Source: Hellea sp965224755 (lineage in GTDB: Bacteria > Pseudomonadota > Alphaproteobacteria > Caulobacterales > Maricaulaceae). From it: a DNA stretch of 64,000 bases. Shown here one piece after another: positions 59,425 through 64,000 of the stretch. Both the position numbers and the translations under genes were made by a program. The notes under the pieces were generated by a model, which did not search any database, was not told where the DNA came from, and saw nothing but the letters and a program-made list of their open reading frames with translations. Location of the stretch: the NCBI GenBank assembly GCA_965224755.1, contig OZ245061.1:868001-932000 (forward strand), in the 5' to 3' direction. Numbering within the stretch: the first letter of the stretch is position 1; the number at the start of each line of letters is the position of its first letter.

Positions 59425-62241
59425 TTAGAAAGTTAAGCGGCCTTTAACATAATACTGACCGCCATTGAAACCAAACGGGCTGGCTTCCGGATAGAGTTGG
59501 CCTGAACCGCCTTGGCCCGGATTCTCATCAGGGTAATTATTAAGGAGGTTAGTGATACCGCCGATAATTTCCATATTGTCAGTGATTTGATATCCAACTT
59601 CAGCATCCATCAGGAACTCTGAGCCGACATCAAAACCATTGCCTGTATCGCGCCACGCGCCAAAATAATTGGCCCGCAACATAGTGCGCAATTTATCTTG
59701 CGTATGGTTCCATGTCAGGCTGCCTTTAACATTTGGCAAAAGATCCTCAAGCGCGCGAACACGGCCGGCACTGATCGGGTTTTGCGTACCCAGACTTGTG
59801 ACGTCGGTCTTGTTATAATTTGCGGCTAGAGTGAGGTTTGAGTACCCGCTCCCCAGATCAAAGCCAAAACGACCGACAACATCAATACCTTGGGTTTTGG
59901 TGTCAAAGCTATTGGAGAAGAAGCGGAACTGTCTCAAATCATCCAGACCGACAAAATCTTGACGATTGATGGTTCCGGCCGCGTCCAAACCATTTAAGGC
60001 TGCGGCTATTGATGTGAAGGTTCCGCCGCCTGCAGCGAAATTCAAAGCTGACAGGAAGTCAACATTAGCGCCGAGCGCCACGCGTCCGTCAACTTTGATA
60101 TCATAAGCGTCAATAGTCCAGCTTGATCCGCCAAAGTCAAAGGCGATACCAGCTGAAATATTGCGCGCATCTTCTGTGCCCAAAACCGGGCGGCCATTAC
60201 CTTGGCTTTCAATGAAGTTTGCTGCCAATTGACCGGCTGCAGATGAAAGCGGCAATGTGCCCTGGTCCACCAACCTACCGTTTACGTTTTGCGTTGTCAC
60301 ATTTGTGATATTGGCTTGGCCTGATGTCGGAGCATGGAAGCCTGTTGAATAGGTGCCGCGGATACGGACATTATCATTGAGCTTGTAAAGGGCTGCAATT
60401 TTGTAATTTAGCGTATCGCCAAAGGCGCTATAATCTTCATAACGCAGAGCGCCTTGAAGGGTGAAGGCATCGGTAATGTCGGCTTCGAGATCGAGATAAC
60501 CGGCATAGCTGTCCTGAGAATTGGATGAGCTGTTCGGGAAACCGCCAAAACCATTTGAGCTTGATGAGAAACATACAGAGATGTCATCAATGGCCGGGTC
60601 GTTGAATTCGATGACGCAGTCAGTTGCCAATGGTCCGAGCGCGAAGGAGTTAGGGCCGCCAGCAATAAGGTCAAATTGTTCTTTGCGGTATTCACCGCCA
60701 AAAGCGACATTCAAATCAGAGGCAAAATTCATCGGAACTGCATAAGAGAAATCTGCATTGACGATGGTTTCAATTTGCTCTTGTCCGCCGGGGATGAAAT
60801 CGCGCGGCGTGTTCGGACCGAGAGACGCATTGATTGTATTCATGATGAAATAATCCGTCCGGTTCGCGCCGTGGGTGATGCTAAGATCATATCCCAGCCC
60901 GTTACCCCAATCCAGCTCCCCGCGAAGGCCGGCTGCAACGCCGAAGTCGCGATTATCGCCGCCAAAGCGCGGGACAAAGCCGCTCGCTATGGTCTCAACA
61001 AAAGAGAAGCAGTTTTGGCCAACAGCAGTGCCGCCTGATACCAGTGCAAGGATGGCAGGGTCAGGGGTTAGGTTGTCAGCGCCAAGAGGAATACCCGCCG
61101 GGCATGACAGGCCTCCGCTTTGACCGTCAAGGTCACCAACGAGGATAGATCTAACCGGCGCGGCCACAACGGCCATCGTAACGGAATCGATAAAATCATC
61201 ATTAGGGTTGTTGGGATCTTCAGCCAAGTTAGGGATGGTAGCGTTCCCTGTTGCTGCGTTAACTCTTGGGCCGGCATAAACACCGCCGCGCTGACCGGTG
61301 CCATAAGGCGCCCGGTAGAAGAAGCCGCCGGTCACTTTACGCTTGGAGTAATTCCCAAAGGCATAAAGTTCCAGATGCTCATTAATTTCGAGCGCTGAGT
61401 TGGCAAAGAATTTGAAGTCATCCTCGACATCGGGTTGTCCCCAATATTGCGGAACCTCGTCTGTATATGTGTTAATTAGCCTGTTATCAGTGGTCGGTAG
61501 CCCTGCCGCGATAAATGACGCAACGTCATTGCGCTGGACTGAGCGAACCGTGCCGTTAGTATCGCCATATTCAGCCGTCAAATTGACAAAGCCCTGATCG
61601 CCGAGGGGGAGGCCGATATTGCCGGCAATACGGTAATTGTCGCCGTCGCCGTCATATGTTGAGCCATATTGGGCCTCAATCACGCCGCCTTCTGGCGCGT
61701 CTTTAAGAACGAAGTTGATAACGCCGGCAATAGCATCGGAACCATATTGCGAGGAGGCACCGTCGCGCAGGACTTCAACTTGCTTTAGAGCGAGTGAGGG
61801 CATGGCCGAGATATCAACGCCTTGCGCGCCGTCTGAAATGCCGCCGCCGAGGAATGAAATAACGGAGCCGCGATGACGGCGTTTGCCGTTAACCAGAACC
61901 AATGTGTTATCGGGCGACAGTCCACGCAAGTTAGCCGGACGAACAATCGAAGCCGCATCAGAAATGGGCTGCGCGTTAATATTGAAAGAGGGAACAGATG
62001 TGCGGAGCAAATCCTGAACGTCTGTCGCGGCGCTTCGCGTAAATTCTACACCGGAGATGACATCAACGGGCGCAGGCGTGTCCGCAGCTGAACGGGCCTT
62101 ACGGCGCGTACCGATTGTGATGATTTCGTCTTCGATAACGTCGCCGGCATTTTGAGCGTATGACGGCGCGGCCATTGCGCCCGTGAGCATTGCGGCTGAC
62201 GCGGAAATCGCGAGAGCAGATTTAAGTGAAAAACGTTGCAT
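59425..62241 (-). CDS. TonB-dependent receptor
   Basis: A 938-residue outer-membrane receptor with a signal peptide (cleavage near SYAQ, about residue 30). The IITIGTRRKAR TonB-box-like region precedes a plug (about 45-180) containing RGLSPDNTLVLVNGKRRHRG and VEVLRDGASSQYGSDAIAGVINFVLKD. The large barrel ends YYVKGRLTF. Its size and RRHRG plug motif resemble receptors that take up carbohydrates or other large nutrients in marine alphaproteobacteria; the ligand is unknown. It is divergent from the GNAT gene, with an inverted repeat in the 199-bp gap. Confidence 0.92.
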   Translation of the reverse strand: MQRFSLKSALAISASAAMLTGAMAAPSYAQNAGDVIEDEIITIGTRRKARSAADTPAPVDVISGVEFTRSAATDVQDLLRTSVPSFNINAQPISDAASIVRPANLRGLSPDNTLVLVNGKRRHRGSVISFLGGGISDGAQGVDISAMPSLALKQVEVLRDGASSQYGSDAIAGVINFVLKDAPEGGVIEAQYGSTYDGDGDNYRIAGNIGLPLGDQGFVNLTAEYGDTNGTVRSVQRNDVASFIAAGLPTTDNRLINTYTDEVPQYWGQPDVEDDFKFFANSALEINEHLELYAFGNYSKRKVTGGFFYRAPYGTGQRGGVYAGPRVNAATGNATIPNLAEDPNNPNDDFIDSVTMAVVAAPVRSILVGDLDGQSGGLSCPAGIPLGADNLTPDPAILALVSGGTAVGQNCFSFVETIASGFVPRFGGDNRDFGVAAGLRGELDWGNGLGYDLSITHGANRTDYFIMNTINASLGPNTPRDFIPGGQEQIETIVNADFSYAVPMNFASDLNVAFGGEYRKEQFDLIAGGPNSFALGPLATDCVIEFNDPAIDDISVCFSSSSNGFGGFPNSSSNSQDSYAGYLDLEADITDAFTLQGALRYEDYSAFGDTLNYKIAALYKLNDNVRIRGTYSTGFHAPTSGQANITNVTTQNVNGRLVDQGTLPLSSAAGQLAANFIESQGNGRPVLGTEDARNISAGIAFDFGGSSWTIDAYDIKVDGRVALGANVDFLSALNFAAGGGTFTSIAAALNGLDAAGTINRQDFVGLDDLRQFRFFSNSFDTKTQGIDVVGRFGFDLGSGYSNLTLAANYNKTDVTSLGTQNPISAGRVRALEDLLPNVKGSLTWNHTQDKLRTMLRANYFGAWRDTGNGFDVGSEFLMDAEVGYQITDNMEIIGGITNLLNNYPDENPGQGGSGQLYPEASPFGFNGGQYYVKGRLTF

Positions 62242-62337
62242 GGTTTGTCCTCTATATTATACCAATTGAGATCTGTGGGTGATCTGGTTAGGAATTTAGT
62301 TTTTTTTGCGGCAAGGACAATGATTTTACGCCATCTG

Positions 62338-62353
62338 ATGAAATTTATTTCAT
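62338..62353. promoter_or_regulatory. ATGAAAT-TT-ATTTCAT inverted repeat upstream of the large TonB receptor
   Basis: A perfect 16-bp palindrome with a two-base centre lies about 97 bp from the receptor start and 88 bp from the GNAT start. The position between divergent genes suggests an operator for a substrate-responsive repressor. No regulator gene is adjacent. Confidence 0.35.
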
Positions 62354-62440
62354 ATATGTGACTTTTATGACACGTTTATGCCCAAAAACCCGGCCAAACC
62401 CATGCTTCTCTAATATTTAGTTAAGAGAAAAAGAGAGTAA

Positions 62441-62971
62441 ATGATGTTAACTTTGCGTTTGGCGACATCGTCTGACATCGAATCTATCAAGCTTCTCATG
62501 AACTTAGCGATTGTTGAGCTTCAAAAAGACTATCTGACAAAGGCCCAAATTGGGGCGTCTTTTGCCGGAATGGGGCTGGATAGTCAGTTGATTGAAGACG
62601 GCACCTATTTCTGCGTTATGGATGGAGACGAAATTGTAGGCTGCGGTGGCTGGTCGCGGCGCGCGACGCTTCATGGCGGCGATCATAGTGCGGATCGTGA
62701 TGACAGCCTTCTTGATCCGGCTAAAGACCGCGCTCGTATCCGCGCCATGTACACCCATCCGGACCACACCAAACGCGGTATCGGAAAAATGGTTGTTGAG
62801 GCCAGTGAAGAGGCCGCCCGCGCCGAAGGGTTTAAGGCGCTCGAAATGGCGGCGACCCTGGCCGGAGTGCCGTTTTACCTGAAATGCGGCTATCATATTG
62901 AGTGCGAATGGGAGGATATGAACGGAGCTGTCCCCGTCCCGCTCTGCACCATGGTCAAGGTGCTCGACTAA
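62441..62971 (+). CDS. GNAT-family N-acetyltransferase
   Basis: A 176-residue acetyltransferase. The acetyl-CoA pyrophosphate-binding loop is HPDHTKRGIGKMVVEASEE, preceded by the VGCGGWSRR strand. The expected four-motif GNAT fold is complete. The acceptor substrate is unknown. AAGAGAG precedes tandem ATGs at 62441 and 62444. Its stop overlaps the convergent DUF1272 gene by four bases. Confidence 0.9.
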   Translation: MMLTLRLATSSDIESIKLLMNLAIVELQKDYLTKAQIGASFAGMGLDSQLIEDGTYFCVMDGDEIVGCGGWSRRATLHGGDHSADRDDSLLDPAKDRARIRAMYTHPDHTKRGIGKMVVEASEEAARAEGFKALEMAATLAGVPFYLKCGYHIECEWEDMNGAVPVPLCTMVKVLD

Positions 62972-63186
62972 GCCTTTTTCAAAATACGTTTCGTTGAGGC
63001 GGGGTGTGTCTCCAGCGCGGGGCCAACCCGCATCGGGCGGGGCGTGAGCTGTCCGCCGCAATTCGGGCAGATATCACCTGCACAATCTGTGCAAAAAGTG
63101 CATTCGAATGAGCAGGATACCGCTCCGCCTCGGTTCGCGGGCAGGTCTTTATCGCAAATCTCGCAATTGGGCCGCATTTTGAGCAT
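62968..63186 (-). CDS. DUF1272 small zinc-binding-type protein
   Basis: A 72-residue protein beginning MLKMRPNCEICDKDLP, with cysteine pairs CEIC, CSFECTFC, CADC-like CTDC and CPNCGG. This is the DUF1272 pattern and suggests one or two zinc sites. The function is unknown. It ends near GNAT and starts three bases after the panC stop, so it may be co-transcribed with panC. Confidence 0.88.
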   Translation of the reverse strand: MLKMRPNCEICDKDLPANRGGAVSCSFECTFCTDCAGDICPNCGGQLTPRPMRVGPALETHPASTKRILKKA

Positions 63187-63189
63187 GGC

Positions 63190-64000
63190 TTAATGCCCTT
63201 CTTTAAACTCAACGGCGCAATTGTCGATCAGGCGCACGCCTCTGCAATGGGCGGCGATGAGGAGCCTTGCTGATTTATTCAGATAGCCGCCTTCCAGTAC
63301 TGTGAGCGAGTTCGGGCTGCGGACTTCGGCGTAATCTACGCGGCTAAATCCTGCGGACAGTAACGCATTTTTGGTTGTATCCGTGGCCATATCGACATGT
63401 TCGCCTTGCTGCATTTGCAGGGCGCAGAAGCGCATGATTTCGTTGAGGCGGCGGGCGATGGCTAGACCCTCGGCGTTGAAATATTGATTGCGGGAGGAGA
63501 GGGCGAGGCCATATTTGTCCCGCGCAATCGGCGCGCCGATAATCTTGATCGGCATGTCCAAATCCTCAACAAGGCGGCGGATGGTGGCGAGTTGTTGATA
63601 ATCCTTTTCGCCGAAAACAGCGATATCTGGAGCTACACGGTTAAGCAGCTTGGTCACGATCAGAGCGACGCCGTCAAAGAATGTCGGGCGGTGATCTGTC
63701 TCCAGTCCTTCGGCCACGCCGCCGACGGTAATTTTTGTCGCGTGATGGGCATTATACATCGACTCGCCCTTGGGGATGTAGACGAGATCAACTCCCGCCT
63801 CTTGCAGCATGGCGACATCGGTTTTTTCTGTGCGGGGATAGGCTTCGAAATCCTCGCCGGGAGCGAATTGGGTTGGATTGACGAAAATCGAGACGATAAC
63901 GCGGTCGGCTTTCTTTTTGGCAAGTTTTACCAGCGTCATATGGCCGGAATGCAGTGCGCCCATGGTCGGGACAAAGGCGATTTTTTTACCGTGTCCGCGA
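63190..64000 (-). CDS. panC: Pantoate--beta-alanine ligase, 5' end outside the window
   Basis: The C-terminal 270 or so residues of PanC, which joins pantoate and beta-alanine to make pantothenate. The frame is open to the right edge, where GHGKKIAFVPT precedes MGALHSGHMTL, the ATP-binding HxGH motif. The KMSKS-equivalent is SSRNQY. The N-terminal ten to twenty residues lie beyond position 64000. The gene is otherwise normal. Confidence 0.94.
   Translation of the reverse strand, partial: RGHGKKIAFVPTMGALHSGHMTLVKLAKKKADRVIVSIFVNPTQFAPGEDFEAYPRTEKTDVAMLQEAGVDLVYIPKGESMYNAHHATKITVGGVAEGLETDHRPTFFDGVALIVTKLLNRVAPDIAVFGEKDYQQLATIRRLVEDLDMPIKIIGAPIARDKYGLALSSRNQYFNAEGLAIARRLNEIMRFCALQMQQGEHVDMATDTTKNALLSAGFSRVDYAEVRSPNSLTVLEGGYLNKSARLLIAAHCRGVRLIDNCAVEFKEGH

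Noticed and set aside
1..64000. tRNA, rRNA, CRISPR arrays or riboswitches
   Set aside because: No T-loop GGTTCGA-type signatures, no regularly spaced repeats, no cobalamin- or TPP-type conserved cores were recognised. A covariance-model search would be decisive.

Overview
The window looks like a chromosomal segment of an alphaproteobacterium, most likely a dimorphic or stalked member of the Caulobacterales/Maricaulales (Hyphomonadaceae-like). This is inferred from lineage-restricted genes: a TrcR-type DUF1013 regulator, an RcdA/DUF1465 protein beside DUF1192 and rpmE, an SpmX-like muramidase with two C-terminal membrane segments, DUF1489, two YdcH/DUF465 proteins and DUF1272. Large TonB-dependent receptors and a type II secretion (T2SS) operon suggest an aquatic heterotroph. 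No rRNA, tRNA, CRISPR array, prophage or transposase was seen.

Layout. 1-5 kb: HtrA/DegP protease, short RNase D, Ada repair protein and an orphan DegT-type sugar aminotransferase. 4.7-11.9 kb: a tightly overlapping minus-strand T2SS operon gspE-F-G-H-I-J-K-L-M, without the secretin gspD or gspC. 12-18 kb: an ABC ATPase followed by a 1224-residue ABC permease/M1 aminopeptidase fusion, then efp and an inositol-monophosphatase-family gene. 18-22.5 kb: a TonB receptor, a lipoprotein and a LuxR-type regulator fused to an apparently dead alpha/beta-hydrolase. 22.5-29.9 kb: a 264-bp hairpin MITE, prfA, a DoxX-like protein, purE-purK, a GGDEF protein, two YdcH proteins, an SDR, trcR, DUF1192 and rcdA. 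29.9-30.8 kb: rpmE and an RHH/ParE toxin-antitoxin locus whose toxin has an in-frame stop.

31.1-50.1 kb is the plus-strand translation supercluster: str (rpsL, rpsG, fusA, tuf), S10, spc and alpha (to rplQ), including secY, adk and rpoA. Two ribosomal proteins carry appended domains: L3 has a helix-hairpin-helix tail and L15 has a Lys/Ala/Pro linker plus a DUF2853-like domain. A strong sigma70-type promoter precedes rpsL, a terminator-like hairpin separates tuf from rpsJ, and an intrinsic terminator follows rplQ.

50.5-64 kb is accessory: a Tat-exported two-subunit molybdenum hydroxylase, a convergent GMC oxidoreductase, a DUF1287 protein convergent with a Tae4-like lipoprotein, the SpmX-like gene with a cupin/JmjC-like protein, DUF1489, a 938-residue TonB receptor, a GNAT enzyme, DUF1272, and the 3' part of panC, which runs off the right edge.

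The observations most worth a second look are the L15-DUF2853 and L3-HhH fusions, the regulator with a pseudo-hydrolase domain, an intrinsic terminator in the trcR leader, the lipidated Tae4-like protein overlapping a DUF1287 gene, the nonsense-interrupted toxin, and the MITE with DnaA-box-like ends.
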